A DNA stretch of 64,000 bases, from contig JAMSLZ010000001.1 in assembly GCA_026027325.1 (NCBI GenBank), positions 1,922,001-1,986,000 on the forward strand, given 5' to 3'. Within the stretch, counting starts at the first letter, position 1. Each line of letters begins with the position of its first letter. The notes beneath the pieces were generated by a model that was given only the letters and a program-made list of their open reading frames with translations, was not told the origin of the DNA and did not search any database. Made by a program: the position numbers and the translations under genes. Below are positions 24,845-37,451 of this stretch, one piece after another. Source of the DNA: Actinomucor elegans (taxonomy: Eukaryota; Mucoromycota; Mucoromycetes; Mucorales; Mucoraceae).

Positions 24845-25087
24845 CTATAGAACTCCCGGGATATAAAGCCATAATTGACCTTGTTCCTGATATAAATGCA
24901 TTTTTATAATTTCACTGTTTTGAGGAATCCTTCTCTCTAGATCTTGTAGGAACGTTTCAGTTACCGCAGCAAATGCAATTGACCTATTCGTATATCGAGA
25001 ATAATCAAATACGATCCTGCACTGAAATACTATAGAGGTGCTTGCAAACATGAATTTGGCTTTGATATGATAGCTTGACACTGCCAT
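24845..25087 (-). CDS. Possible small protein, 80 residues
   Basis: Uninterrupted frame from MAVSSYHIKAK to LWLYIPGVL just downstream of eIF3j. Composition is protein-like (mixed charged and hydrophobic residues, ETFLQDLERRIPQNSEI looks helical). I recognise no family, there is no splice evidence, and a GTATGT...TTTCTATAG pair on the opposite strand (24780-24850) looks like an intron in the other direction. It may be real, part of a gene on the other strand, or chance. Confidence 0.3.
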   Translation of the reverse strand: MAVSSYHIKAKFMFASTSIVFQCRIVFDYSRYTNRSIAFAAVTETFLQDLERRIPQNSEIIKMHLYQEQGQLWLYIPGVL

Positions 25088-25230
25088 AGGAGCCTATCAT
25101 CTTATTATACATTCAACTCCCTATACTTAAAGAATATGTTTATAGAGTATCTCTTATTTACTATTGCAAATTGTACACTTTATTCACTTGTTTTTTTCGC
25201 TTTTTTACTTTTGTTTTCTTTTTGTTTTAA

Positions 25231-26112
25231 TTACATAAAGTCATCATAATCATAGCCATTATCGGCATAGTTATCATCAGCAGCAGCGTTTTTACCAGCA
25301 GCGACTAATTGGGGCTTTCCTTTGCCCTTACCCTTCTTGGTAGCTTCTTTAGCGACTCTTTGTTTTTCATTGGCAATGGCAGTCAAGGATTGAGCGACCT
25401 TTTTCACTTCGGTATCCTTCAAAGGTACTGCAATATCACGTAGCAATTCATCAATGAACCAACCGAAATTGATGGATTTCTATACCTGAGCATTAAAATC
25501 AAAATATCCGGACATGCATAATCATACTTACAGAGGCAGGTGTAATAATCTCAACTAATCTCTTGCGGAAAGCATCCATTTCAACACGGTTCTTGGGTCT
25601 CCATTCCTCAAGAGGTTTATCCTTCATATCGGCTAAACAAAGAAAAGTCAGGACATCGCATGTAAGAAAAAAAAGAGACAGTAACTTACAAACAGTGACA
25701 CCCGAGAAAAGATCAGTAGCATTTGCCATATCAGCTTCCAATTCCATACGGCGCAAGCGTTCCTTACGTTCATAAGCATCTTCTTCTTTCTCGTCCTCAC
25801 CAGCCAATTTTTTGGCTTCCAACTCTTTTTTCTTTTGTTCCTCAGCAGCTTGCTTTTCAGCAATCTTTTGCTTCAAAGGAACCTTCTTTTTGATAACAGC
25901 AGCGGGCTTGGCAGCCTTCTTCTTTTCTTCTTCGTCCGAATCTTCCCAAGATTCCTTGACATCCTCTTCGACATCCTCGTCGTCCCATCGACTCTTTTTA
26001 GGAATGGCAATTTCTACCTTGACATCGTCGAGTTCTTCCTCTATGTAGGGAGTCGGGATTAACGCTTTGTTTCGGTAGAATGGTCTCGGTTATAATTACC
26101 CCAATCGCTCAT
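25231..26112 (-). CDS. HCR1: Translation initiation factor eIF3 subunit j
   Basis: Four exons, minus strand: 26100-26112, 25690-26040, 25532-25632, 25231-25479; 237 residues. The start MSDWEEELDD is the typical eIF3j opening and binds the eIF3b RRM in characterised homologues. It continues with a Lys/Glu-rich coiled coil (EKQAAEEQKKKELEAKK), LFSGVTVSDMKDKPLEEW, and the conserved domain with INFGWFIDELLRDIAVPL. It ends in an acidic Tyr/Asp tail (YDYDDFM), as in eIF3j proteins that contact the ribosomal decoding centre. Loosely associated eIF3 subunit acting in mRNA recruitment and ribosome recycling. Exon 1 is 13 nt. The last intron has two AG acceptors six nt apart; using the first would insert GTA TAG, a stop. 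Confidence 0.93.
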
Positions 26113-26653
26113 TCTGTAATTTTTGTTTAATATGTAAAGAATGAGCTTCAGAAGCACCATATCGCGTTTGAGATAAAATTTTGAAAAAACGTGACTGTCT
26201 TTTTGTGATGAAGTTTACCATATGGACTTGAAGGGGAGTACATTGGTCAGGCCAGCCAATTTTTAAAACTGGTGATTAAAACAGAAGAAATTATTTCGCA
26301 TTAAGGTATGATTTAGACGAAAATAATTCTACTGATATGTAGAATGATGGAAACACTACTGAGTCAGAGCTATAAGTAAATTTTGACTTTTGGACGACTG
26401 AAATGTAAGTAGTAAGTGGAATATTTATATATAAGTTTTACAAAAAAAATAGTATCATTTGATGCACCTTTTTTTTTATGTATATATATCATTTTTGTCA
26501 AGAGCTATACCTTCACAAATGCAATTTAGCTTATGATTATAGGGCAAAAAGATGTATTGAATGTCAGTTTTGGATCCAAATGGAAATTTTAATGTTCTAA
26601 TATGTAAACTCCGACGCCAGCGCACTGGTGGACTAAGCGTGCTTTCTTTTCAA
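26113..26653. other. Intergenic region between eIF3j and CNOT11
   Basis: 541 nt between the start of eIF3j and the 3' end of CNOT11, both on the minus strand. It must hold the eIF3j promoter. No clear element seen. Confidence 0.5.
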
Positions 26654-27938
26654 TCAGTAATGCTGGTTTGCTGAAGCCTGACGAAACAAGTGGGTAACGC
26701 CTTTAATCTTCATATAGCTAACGCAAAACGATTGGATTTCGACAAAATAATCAGCCATTGGTATAATCTTCTTTTCTAATAAAGATTGAATGAATCGAGC
26801 GACCTGAAAAGAAACAAGATCAGCCTCTTTTTTTAAAAAAAAATAAGGATTATGAATTGCAGTTATTTTACCTGCTTCACTTGTCTATCTCTTTTCGCTA
26901 CAGGCCCTTGTTCAGTCAATTGATCACAAGATCGAATACTATTCGATATGTAATAATGTAAAAACTCTTGAGATAGTGTTATCTTTTGATGACCAGTACG
27001 TGATGTATTACTTCCAACGAGTTTATCGTAACAACTGCATTTAACAATGCTTGTAAATATTGAGTGGCATGCGTGGATTCCAGTAAAAGAGGGACAAGTT
27101 CCATCGCAAGAAATTGATTCAAATCGATCAAGCCAGGTAATTGATGAGGTGGTATACAATGTGTCAATGGATAATTGGCAAATTGTTCATTTCTAAGCGT
27201 CTATTGATACATGTGAACGCGTCAATTTGACCGACTGAAATACATAGTTGTATATGATTTACCTCGATCTCGGAGAGTGTCAATATTCGGGTACATGCAG
27301 CGGATAACAAGCGTGTTATATTCTCATCAATAATAATAATGTCACTATAAAGTTTGTTAGTGTATCCATCATTGATTTGCTAATAACTAAAGCAAACCTT
27401 ACGGATCATCAATCAAACGAGTTACTTTAAGCTTCAATGTATCGATCAAGAGTGGATTATTTTTTTGTATGCTGGGTAATTTACTATCGGGTTCATTACA
27501 AACGTCTTGAGGCAGAATGTCTTTCAACTATATACAGAATGTCAGTTGATCCAAGCCATCTTTTTAACTTCTTGCCTCTTACTTTGGATAGATTCTCTTC
27601 TAATATACAATATACAAAACGATACTCTATGGACGATGTTGGTAGTTCATCCACAAGCTGTAAAAAGAAAGTCAAGAACGGATTACGATCCAGTGGCAAT
27701 GTAGCATATAATGTATATAAAATATATAAAATAGATAATCGTACAGCCGGGATCTAAAATAAAAGCATAGATGAACAAAACATCGCCTTTATACGGTATG
27801 AAATGCTTTATTTACGCGACTGTTTTCGAATTGCAAAAAAGTACCACATGCTGCTGTAAAGGTGTCTTGATTACTGGATTCTTGCTTCGAACGAAATGCG
27901 TTGAATAGTTCTGAGAATGTGCTTTCTTTGTCTACCAT
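26654..27938 (-). CDS. CNOT11: CCR4-NOT complex subunit 11
   Basis: Seven exons, minus strand: 27816-27938, 27583-27753, 27403-27527, 27263-27344, 27012-27200, 26872-26964, 26654-26803; 310 residues. CNOT11 docks on the NOT1 N-terminus with CNOT10 and helps recruit the deadenylase. Seen here: STFSELFNAFRSK and LYATLPLDRNPFLTFF at the N-terminus; VPLLLESTHATQYLQALL, FLHYYISNSIRSCDQL, RFIQSLLEKKIIP and YFVEIQSFCV in the conserved C-terminal domain. Shorter than animal CNOT11 because the Pro/Ser linker is nearly absent. Oddity: the intron between exons 5 and 6 (26965-27011) is only 47 nt and removes a segment that animals keep; without splicing there is a one-base frame break at an AAAA run. Start chosen at MVDKES; an in-frame ATG lies 13 codons upstream. 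Confidence 0.85.
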
Positions 27939-28636
27939 AATGAAATAGAAGAAAGAAAAAGCAGCCGATACCCCCAACGTGATACAGCAAACCAGAAAAA
28001 AAACACTCGAGTTTCAGACCTTATTCGCATAAACACAGCTGGGTAGTTTTGAATTCTGGTCTCCTTTGTAATACTTTATAAAAATAGGAGTTCTCAAACG
28101 AGAAGCAATGATAAGCTTCGTTATTAACACAAGAACACAAATATAAACATTGTTGAAATAAGCTATTAGAATAACTGGAAGCTATATTGTGATAAGATTC
28201 TTTTAATTTTTATTGGTCAACGGCCTTCGAACATATCCTCCTCCTCCATCTTTCTCTTCCTGTTGTTACTGACGCTCACTTAAAACTTCCTGATATTTGG
28301 GTACGAACTTTAATCCACTGTTTATTAAGTGCAAATTGTCGATACAGAAAAAATGTATTTATATTTGATTTCTCATCAAGTAATACAGCTTTCATAGTAT
28401 CAATCCTTAAATTTAAGGGATTTATGCTTGGTAAAAGGCGACTTTAACACCTTTTAGAAATCCAGTCTTAACTCGCGCACATTATGGTATATAAACATAC
28501 CAAGCATAAGATAACATAGCTTCATGTATACTCAGCCTATACTATTAACAGATTAGACCTATAAAACGCTACCTCTGTACTCCACAAGAATAAAGGTTTT
28601 TTTTTTTTTTTTAGGAATAAGAGAATATTTGGGAAT

Positions 28637-28668
28637 TTTTTCACTTTTTCACTTTTTCACTTTTTCAC
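28637..28668 (+). repeat. Tandem repeat, 4 x TTTTTCAC
   Basis: Four perfect 8-nt units in an otherwise unremarkable region. Confidence 0.95.
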
Positions 28669-28837
28669 ATACTCATATCCTTCGCTTGATCCAGGTTTAA
28701 TGCTGCATTTAATGACTAGTATACCTTTATATTGAAATATTCCATCTATTATATCCACTAGTTGGCTAAAATAAAAAGAATATCTTATGTTTCACTTGTA
28801 CACTGTAAACTAAATATAATAATCTCGAAATCATTTG

Positions 28838-28875
28838 ACTGATTCTGATCAATTGCCGCATTTGATAAGTGATCT
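28838..28875 (-). repeat. Dispersed element copy 12 (short)
   Basis: Reverse complement: ATCAAATGCGGCAATTGATC then AGAATCAGTC. Confidence 0.45.
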
Positions 28876-30067
28876 ATACATTGAATGAATGATGGTATAT
28901 GTTAGGATGTTACCTTAACTAAAGTTCAATACGTACTATATACGTTTGTAATTAGCTGCAATCTATACAATTTGCTAAATTAAATCAAATCATGCATTTA
29001 ATTCTGGGCTGATCCTTTTCAAATGTCATATTTCAATGTTCAGCTTTGCCTCTATTCATCCCAGCGTACCATCGTTATTTCTGTATTAATTAATCTCCAA
29101 ATCACTATCGCTATAATTTAACATAATCTGCCGCTACATTTCATTCCTTTTAAGTATTTTGCATCCTTCTCTTCTGTGTCTACTACCAATGTATGTCTAT
29201 GCGACAACTCAGATACGAATTCCTTAATAAATGATAGTCTAGAAGATTCTTTTCCGATTATCATTAGTTGACTGATCTCCATTTTTCCGCGTTTTTACCT
29301 ACAAATTCTTGCCTCGAATCTCGTTGTTTGAACTAATAGTACTTCCGTATGAAGCGCGGAACTGCATATCCGTGAGTGGGAATTAAAGCGCCTAGTGATC
29401 CTAAAATCCTATTAAAAAAAAATAATGCCTCATAGGACGATAGATCAAGAATTTATGTATACTAGTCTAAATTGAGCAGTTCTAGCCCTTTGAGACATCT
29501 ATCCACACGCGAATTACTGAAACACTGCTAAATGTTCAAATTCTTCTCAGCGGAAAAATGAGCCCTCCTAAAAGCCTGTGCTTTGTTAGTCAGTATTTTT
29601 TTTGATGGGTAATAGAGCTCGCTTTTGAGGAATTATGTTTGCTGAGGCGCCATAAACGCGATATGAACCTATAAATAATGATTTTTGGCAGACAACACCT
29701 GAAAAACGCCAATTCCTAAGCTATGGTATATACTAATCATATTTTCCCTTACAATGAAGTCATACTTTGCTGCATTAGTACTTGATAAATAACTCTTTTG
29801 AATTGTGGGTAAACTGATCTTTAAAATAGTCAAACCGAGAGATAGGAATTTTAGAGGAATATGAAATAGTATGGTTACATAGATCAAACCCTTAAACTTG
29901 AGTTAAAACAGCTGTTTTAGGCAGCGATCACATCATTTCTGATCTGAAAAACTCGATATTTCAGTTTATAGAAAAGTACAAAAGACGGTATTGACTATTT
30001 AAGAAGAGGACTTGCATTGCATGTTCAGCTTTGAATCAAGTTTGAGAATCAACCGCAACGATGGACG

Positions 30068-30092
30068 AAAAAAAAAAAAAAAAAAAAAAAAA
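30068..30092. repeat. Poly-A run (25 nt)
   Basis: Uninterrupted A homopolymer in the gene-poor stretch. Confidence 0.95.
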
Positions 30093-31504
30093 GCTACTAA
30101 TTCACAGTGCATATAGCTAGATCGCAAATTTGCTCGAGTTATATGAAAGTACCACAATGCCAATCGGATTAAATTGTTCAGTTTAGGCTAATCAAAATAA
30201 GAAATAATATCGGACTGTATATAGAAGCTACCGATTCCAAAATACCACTGTAGTTGTTGTACAGAACAAGAGACATAGATATATCAAATATCAGATAGAA
30301 TAGCACTTCCATTTCGTCCAAAGCAACGCTATAACATGAAGCCACATAATATTCAAGGTAATAAACTATTCAAATCAGCAACAAAATGAATACAAACAAA
30401 GAGAACTGATCCTAAATGTTATACATACATGCCCAAGCGAACTATACAATAAAAAGGGTATTATTTTTCCTTGATTTACCTAGTCGTACAGCACGTCTTT
30501 TAAATTATGGAAAGCTATTTGATAGGTTTGGTAGCATCTATTATAAAAATGTGATGTAAAGGCTTTAAACGGTTTCAAACACGAAACAAAGCTAGTTTGA
30601 TGTATTTAATCTTAATAATTCCAATTGCTTAGGTAAAAGCAGCAGTTTATTGAAATTGGAATTAAAAGCTGGTTACTAACATAAATTAATTCGACAATAC
30701 CTTGCACAAGCATGAACTTATCATACAAGGCAATGGTCTCGGCCATAAGATTAATTTGTACATGTCTGATTTGCAATTGGATTCGAAGCCAGAGAAACCA
30801 AATGGTTCTTCTTTATCTTCCACCACATGCCTAATGAAGGAACTGGGCCTTGGTTGCACGCGGTGAGAATTTCGCTGGCTTAAATTGCATTCGCCATAGG
30901 TTTGGGTATTGAGCCACGTTTCACGTTAGTAAAATGAATGTTATCGCCGTTTTTTTTTTTCGTCCCACAGTGACATTGTCAACTGTCATTTCGTAAGTTA
31001 TATTCTATCCACACAGCTTCTTTTATTGGCAGATGCAACTCAATAGAACACCATACCGACTCTATCAGATCATTGAATGGCATTTCTGTGTCTTGTGTTG
31101 TTTTGAATTTTTAGATACGTTTCTTTCCAAGATTCTTAAAACTTATTGTTTAATAGTGCATTTGCATTACTCGTGACACAAAATCAAATTGCAACAGTAG
31201 TAATTCACTTTTTTTTGGAGGCGTGGAAGTAATCAAAGGGCCATAATTTATAAGATGTTACAGCCACAACTTCACAGGAGTATATGACTTGATTATCATG
31301 GTAAATATTTCTTAAATACAAGGTATATTTGTTTTTTCTTCTCCGCGTGTATATAACACTCCGGATCTTGATGTCTTTCCAGATATATAAGTTAAGCTTT
31401 TTTTTTTATTTTTATCAAGCTGATAGTCCTTTCTCTTCTTTTTCTCCTCCATACTTTCTTTAAATACACCCATCAAAATTTCATCAGTCCCAAGAAATAA
31501 TTTC

Positions 31505-33917
31505 ATGATTCCGTCAAATACACGCTACCTTTCAGACCGATTCAATGATACCTGCACATCAGAAAAACCTTTATTAGATGAGCATAGCCTTTCATCTCCA
31601 CCATTATCTCCAGATAGTGTATCTTCTCAATTAGCTACTGTAAATACTCTTTCATTTTGATCTATTGCTCGATGTAATGACACTTTCTTTTACATATAGG
31701 AACAGCGCAATATACAATTTTCTTATGAGCTGTAAGTTCCGCTTGGACCATCCATTTCGGATTCAGTTTCTTTTCCGAATGACATAAAAACCGGATTTGC
31801 TGATATTCTTTTTGTCCCATAGACTATCTGATGCACGACCCCACTTGAACGAAGTGAGCTCTGAAAGCGAGTTTGATGAGTGAGTCTTTTTTTTTCTATT
31901 TTTTTCTTTTTGTTCAGCATTAAAATCTTATTTTCTTTTCATTTTCCTCTTATGGTTTTATCAGAGAGCTTCGGATTCGCGTGGATGGAATTCCCGACAG
32001 TGGTGCAAAATCGCGCGTCGAAACTCAGATTAAGCTTTTGATATCGCTCACAACAAAACGTGGTTCCAAGATTCCTTACTGGTCCTATATTCGTATCTCT
32101 GAATCACTCTTGGCTACATCCAAATTACGCAAAAGCCAGCAACAAAAACTACTTGATGGTAGTGCTGCTACAATGGTCTCTGATGATTCTAAGATCCTTG
32201 ATTTGGAAGCTCGCGTTGTATGTGAAACTGATGAGAACAAAATAATCCAAATGTGCCAAGGTTGCGTCAGAAGAGAAGTAGGTTTCTAATAGCTATATCA
32301 AATATACTTTGCTAATTCTTAATACTTTTCTAGAGAAAAAGAGCTGGAAGAAAGAAGGACGCCAAGCCTTCCTACTATAACATGGACTCTAAAACCAGTA
32401 AAGAGGCCTTTGAACGTGATCGAAAGCGTGTCCTACTTTTCAATTGTGAACGTTTGGTCAATTTCAGCATGGGGGAAGCCATCATACCTACTCGCATTAC
32501 ATGCTATTGCCGCCACCATAATGAACCCATTGGTTTTCGGTAAGCACTTTATAATCATGATCTCAATCAATAATATGAATTAATTCATATTTTATCATTC
32601 AGCGTTCGATTTACATTAAAGAACGGTAGAGGAACTATTATTGCTACAGGTGAATCGCCTCCCATCATGGTTACAGATGATCACAAGGGCTCCAAAGAGC
32701 GCTCTCCAACCATGCTTAATACCAAGAAAAGAAAAAGAGCGACTTCAACTGAAACTAATGAAGATGCATATTGTTCATTGGCCACCCCAGCTTCATCAAG
32801 AAGGAATAGCGCCTGCGAAAATGATTTGAACAATACTGCCTCAGGAAGCTATTTCCCAGATTTAAATATTAACAGTTCATCAGTTCTTGGGGCAGCACCA
32901 TTAGCTACTAGCCTCTATAATGATAGCGTCTCATCATCTCCTAGCACACCTGTTTTAGCAGATTTATGGCAAGATCTGACGGTGAATTCAACCTCGTGCG
33001 CGCCTTTTCACCTTCCGATAACTGACAAGTCAAACCTACATCATGGTTGTACAAGCACCAGCCTAGCAAGTTCGCCATCAACACCAATCAACGAATTCTC
33101 CCCTCCTTCTCGTCAAAAGGTTCAGCATGCAGTAACACTTGGTGATACAAATTTAATCAATCCCTTGCAATATAACGTGGACATTGCCCTATGCCCACCT
33201 ATGACGCCAAGTCCTCCCATCTTATTAACAAGCGCACAGGCCGCCTTAGTGCCCGTCTTAGACCGCATTGAGCCTCCACTTGGTCCTACTATGGGTGGCA
33301 CAGAGATCGCTATTATTGGCCAAAACTTTGATGCAGGCCTAACTATCATGTTTGGTGATCATCCAGCCACTACTCTTTCTTGCACCCCCAATACCATTGT
33401 CTGTCTGTTACCCATCATGGATAAGCCTGGCCCTGTTATATTGTCGTTTAAAGAGCATTCTTTCTTAAGAACTTGTCCCGAGCCACCTTTGTTTAGCTAC
33501 TACGAAACCGGCCTTCAAAATATGATTGATCTCGCACTTGAAGCTTCTTTTACCCAGATCCCGGCTATAGAGAGACAGCATATCTTATCACAAACTAATA
33601 TTGAAATGGAGGTGATCCATATACTATCGCAGCAGCACTACATGGATGTAGCGCGATCAAATATGTGTGGTCAAAACTTGCTCCATCTTGCAGCGCATCT
33701 CAATTATAGTAGACTCGCACATCTCTTAATGACGCGAAATTCTGCTTTGGTTCATACCCAAGATCGTAATGGTCTGACTCCTTTACATTTTGCTTGTCTA
33801 TCCAGATCAGCTTTTGCCATCGAAGTCCTCTTAAATGCTGGTGCACATATAGATACACTCTCTAACTTTGGTACTCCTTTGCAAATGTTAGGTACTCGCG
33901 AGTTTGAAGCTTTGTAA
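31505..33917 (+). CDS. SPT23/MGA2-like transcription regulator (IPT + ankyrin)
   Basis: Six exons: 31505-31639, 31700-31731, 31823-31879, 31965-32277, 32334-32539, 32603-33917; 685 residues. Residues about 75-275 match the SPT23/MGA2 N-terminal domain (VETQIKLLISLTT, WSYIRISESLLATSKLRK, CQGCVRRERKRAGRK, LFNCERLVNFS, TRITCYCRHHNEPIGF, SPPIMVTDDHKGSK). A Ser/Thr/Pro-rich linker follows. An IPT/TIG domain lies at about 464-535 (IEPPLGPTMGGTEIAIIGQN) and ankyrin repeats at about 600-675 (LLHLAAHLN, GLTPLHFACLSRS). In yeast these ER-anchored factors are cleaved to activate OLE1, the fatty acid desaturase gene, when membranes stiffen. Here the protein ends GTPLQMLGTREFEAL with no C-terminal membrane span, so it looks soluble and constitutively free. 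Confidence 0.9.
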
Positions 33918-35950
33918 AAAAAAAAAAACTCTCAAGTAGACAGCCTAATGTAAACCCAGTGTCATGGTTACCAGACATATATGGCATGTAGTTTTTTTTT
34001 AAACTATCAGAACCCCCAGCTCATATATTATAATATATATAGTATATACAGTTTCTCAATTCATTCAATATATCAATTCACCCATCACAAATTTTTATTT
34101 CGAAAATCCTATTATATCAACACAGCAGGGCAATTCTTTGCTCTATCATCATATCTAGAAATCATTATCATTTGTATATATTATGTAGTTTTCATCCGTT
34201 TACCCACAATAAAAAATCCTCTTTCATTCACTATATTTATTTGCTTTTTATTGACATTATTTCGCATCGCCTAAAAAATCGATATTTATCATCTAAATCA
34301 GAGCCGATAATCTCTTCAGAGAAGTTTTTAAGGATAAAAAACAGGATGGAAGGCCACCAGCAACGATGATCAATATTCTACAATCGTTAAGAACATGTAA
34401 AAACAGTGATTATGGACTGTTCATCTTTTGGTAGCTGTTGCAGTCTTTGTCAAGTTTCAGTTCGTCAGCTTTGCTATACTAGCTTTGATGTATACTATGA
34501 ATTATAAAGAACAGAATTTGATTAAGACCTGTATCTCTATAATACTTTAATGCAAAAAAAAAATAATCAATTTGTCCCATCACCATGAGATTATTTTATT
34601 ATTTATTGGCTGGCGATGATACTAGCAATAGAAACAGTCTTAATATATTTTTTCACGTGAAGAAAAATGCGAGTTATAGACATGTTTAGAAAAGTCAAAA
34701 AAATCAACCTTATACCTAGTAAATTTTATGAATTTAGCGAAATATAATGCGCGGTTTGCATTATTCTACACACAATTTGATCTATGCGAACTCTATATCA
34801 TATTTCTAGTCTTTTTGAATCAGTATCTGCAAGTAAAAACCGCTTACTTCAGATCAACAATATTTAGATAACCAAAAGTATGTAGTAAAGTTGGTTATAA
34901 AATATGGCACTGAATGATGCAAAGAAGTTAACGAATTTTCATAGTTTCATAATTTGCGTATTTTTTTAAGGTGAAAAATACAATGAAAACGATTCTGTAT
35001 ATTATAAGGTTTATCCAATGCATATTATGTATAATTGCTCCTTGAAATACCGCCTTTATGATTCACCCCAAAAAAAAGGGGGGGGGGAGACCTAGGGAGG
35101 TATTCTCGCATTTTTTCGGAATCGGCCATTTTAAACATCCATATAGAATCTGACAATCATTCCATGCTCATACTACACTACGCATCTGTCAGCGCTATTT
35201 TTCAACTAAACGTGAATATCTGCATTGAATTTTTGCGAGTGGTTGCAGAGAACTCGTGTTTTATGTTGTCTAGATCTAATGATCAATAAATCTCTCGACT
35301 AATTTTAATTGAATGTTGCAATGGAATAGTAGTCCGGACTTGAAGTGAGACATTCCATCTATTAGAAAGTTGAGAATATTTATGATTAACAAGAAAAAAA
35401 TTGAGCATATGATTTGCTCACATCGATGGTCATGCAGTAACCCTTTTGACTTCTTATCTATAGTATGTATAACATTTAAGAATCAGTTGAGGCGGGTACA
35501 AATAATACAACATAGATGAGCCTGATAAACTATAGTTATGGACTACTGTATAACAATGTATATGTAATAATGACAATATAGGCCAGAGACTATTATTTCA
35601 TAAACCTTGTAAAAACATATCCTCTATAGTGTTATTTACGATTTCGTCGTATTTTTCTCTGTTCATCAACATTATAGAGACAATGAGAGCCACTTATTAT
35701 CAGTAACAAAGAATGCATGTATATCTAATGCCGTTGCGCTATTTAGATATTTGTTTAATGGACTTTAGGATACAGAAAGGATGGGGTTTCACTTACTGAT
35801 TACCGCTGATCAATTAATGTTAAACCCTTTCCATGATTGAAACATAAGCCAATGATATATGAAGGATGCTATGGTGATTTACACCTTACACTAAGCATGC
35901 ATCTCTCTCTTTCTCTCTCTCTTTCTTCTTTGATAGTATAATAATAAAGA
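33918..35950. other. 2 kb intergenic stretch
   Basis: No supportable gene. The 97-codon frame at 33981-34274 is hydrophobic but low-complexity and AT-driven. Contains a minus-orientation dispersed element copy (35273-35335), an A run followed by a G run near 35070-35088, and a CT-repeat (CTCTCT) at 35900-35930 before the next gene. Confidence 0.55.
35273..35335 (-). repeat. Dispersed element copy 13
   Basis: Reverse complement: ATTGCAACATTCAATTAAAA, TTAGTCGAGAGATTTATTG, ATCATTAGATC. Confidence 0.55.
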
Positions 35951-37441
35951 ATGAAAAAGAAGAATACATTTAGAAACTGCCTTACATCACGGCCACTGGC
36001 GTTTGTAATATTGCTGCTCCTCATTGTAAGTCGCCTTATCACACTTGAAGAGTACAAGCTAATTGCATTTTATTTATAGGTGATGGGGCCCATCATGATA
36101 TCCATGGATCTTACTTTTCTACGAGGTAATAAGCATCATTATTTTTGTAATTTGAAAGAGTGCACTTATGCAATTCATATAGAATCGGTTGACGGGCTTC
36201 AAATGATTGATTTGTATGTTTATTTGGGATTCATGGGCTTTGTTAGTATGTGGAGCATCTACGGCTTCCTTACTGCTCTTATGGTAAGTTTATATACTTT
36301 TGAAGCAGCACAGCAAAACTGACAATTTACTTTTTTTTTTTTTTTTTTTTTAAAAAAAAAAGAGGTCCTCTGGGGGTTTTACAGCTTATATGGTAGTATT
36401 ATTTGTTATTGTAATTCTACATTTTATTGTAGGTATTGTTCATATCCTGCTCTTGTTTATAACGTATCAACCCATTATTATGAACAATTGCTTACAAAGG
36501 CATCCTTCGAGACTGTTCTGGTGGTCCCTCGGATTTGAAGATACTAAAGAAACAAAACAAATTCTCAAAGGCTGTCAAGCCACATGGCAAAGTATAGCAA
36601 CCGAAAGGATCGTTTCTTGGTTGATTTACAGCATACTCTCAGTAAGTTTTGTGAGTCAGTCGTTTATTAGGCATTTGTGTTGATGTGTTTGCAGTTTATC
36701 TGTCTTTTCTTTATCGTTCAATATCAACGTCTTTTGCTGTACCAGCATAAACAAGCTCAAGGCTTAATCGCTAGTAATCAAACTGATGGATGGTCTGATG
36801 ATGACAGTGACGAAATGGATGAAAAAAAGAAAGGACGTGTTTCATCCATCACTTACCACGACGTTGAGTTTCCTTCTCATGAAGAAACGACCAAGAAAGG
36901 AATTTCTGCCAACATGTACCGACAGCGACAGCGACTCTTTGATGAGATCGCTAAACGTAAGCGAGCACGCAGGAATATGAACCGCAAATCCATCGTCGGC
37001 CATTATAATCGCAATTCGGCACTAGTTGTTCATCCACTCGATTTATCGCAAGATACCGAGCCTTATCAACCGCCATCCATGCCTCCTTCTGAACAAGGCG
37101 ACGAGGAAGAGTCGTGGAATCGCTATAATAAGGTGGTACATACGCTGACGGAGGATGAAGAAGCCATTGAACGGCAAAGGAAGCTCAATGTATTATCAGC
37201 TGAACGCATGGAATATGAAATGTACCGTTCTGATGAACGCCAACCTCTAAAGGCTGAAATACAAGAAGACGACGATACATCGGAAACAGGAACGTCGCAT
37301 CGCAAGAGGCCGAAATCAGGTCGTTGGTCTACAGTATATGCTGATAATAATCTATCGAAGCCTTTGACTAGTATTAATCAGCAAGCTGAAGAAGACGAAG
37401 AAGATGACGAGAATCAGAAGCTGATGAATCCTTCATTGTAA
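35951..37441 (+). CDS. Four-span membrane protein, unknown family
   Basis: Model: 35951-36025, 36080-36125, 36183-36283, 36363-36641, 36695-37441; 415 residues. Four hydrophobic segments: LAFVILLLLIVMGPIMIS, LYVYLGFMGFVSMWSIYGFL, MVVLFVIVILHFIVGIVHIL and LIYSILSFICLFFIVQYQ. Then comes a ~230-residue charged tail with acidic runs (DDDSDEMDEKKKG, EEDEEDDENQK). I do not recognise the family. Intron 2 is 57 nt with no stop, so its retention would add 19 residues (GNKHHYFCNLKECTYAIHI) with two Cys between spans 1 and 2. Intron 3 contains a T21 then A10 run and its acceptor (AAAAAG) is weak but the only one found that keeps the frame; this junction is the least certain. Its stop is 10 nt from that of glyoxalase II. 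Confidence 0.7.
36331..36361. repeat. T21-A10 homopolymer inside an intron
   Basis: Lies in intron 3 of the four-span membrane protein gene, directly before the presumed acceptor. Confidence 0.9.
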
Positions 37442-37451
37442 TAAATTTATT

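Larger units (their letters stand above)
27939..31504. other. 3.6 kb gene-poor stretch between divergent genes
   Basis: Between divergent CNOT11 and the SPT23-like gene. It contains an 8-nt tandem repeat (28637-28668), a dispersed element copy (28838-28875), and a 25-nt A run (30068-30092). The frames at 29669-29887 and 31312-31506 lack support. Confidence 0.55.

Noticed and set aside
24724..24870. Plus-strand mini-gene suggested by GTATGT...TTTCTATAG
   Set aside because: Splicing would give only about 13 codons before a stop. Probably chance, though it weakens the case for the opposite 80-codon frame.
33981..34274. 97-codon hydrophobic frame considered as the missing membrane anchor of the SPT23-like gene
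   Set aside because: Low-complexity AT-driven sequence, no convincing acceptor linking it in frame to the upstream ankyrin exon.
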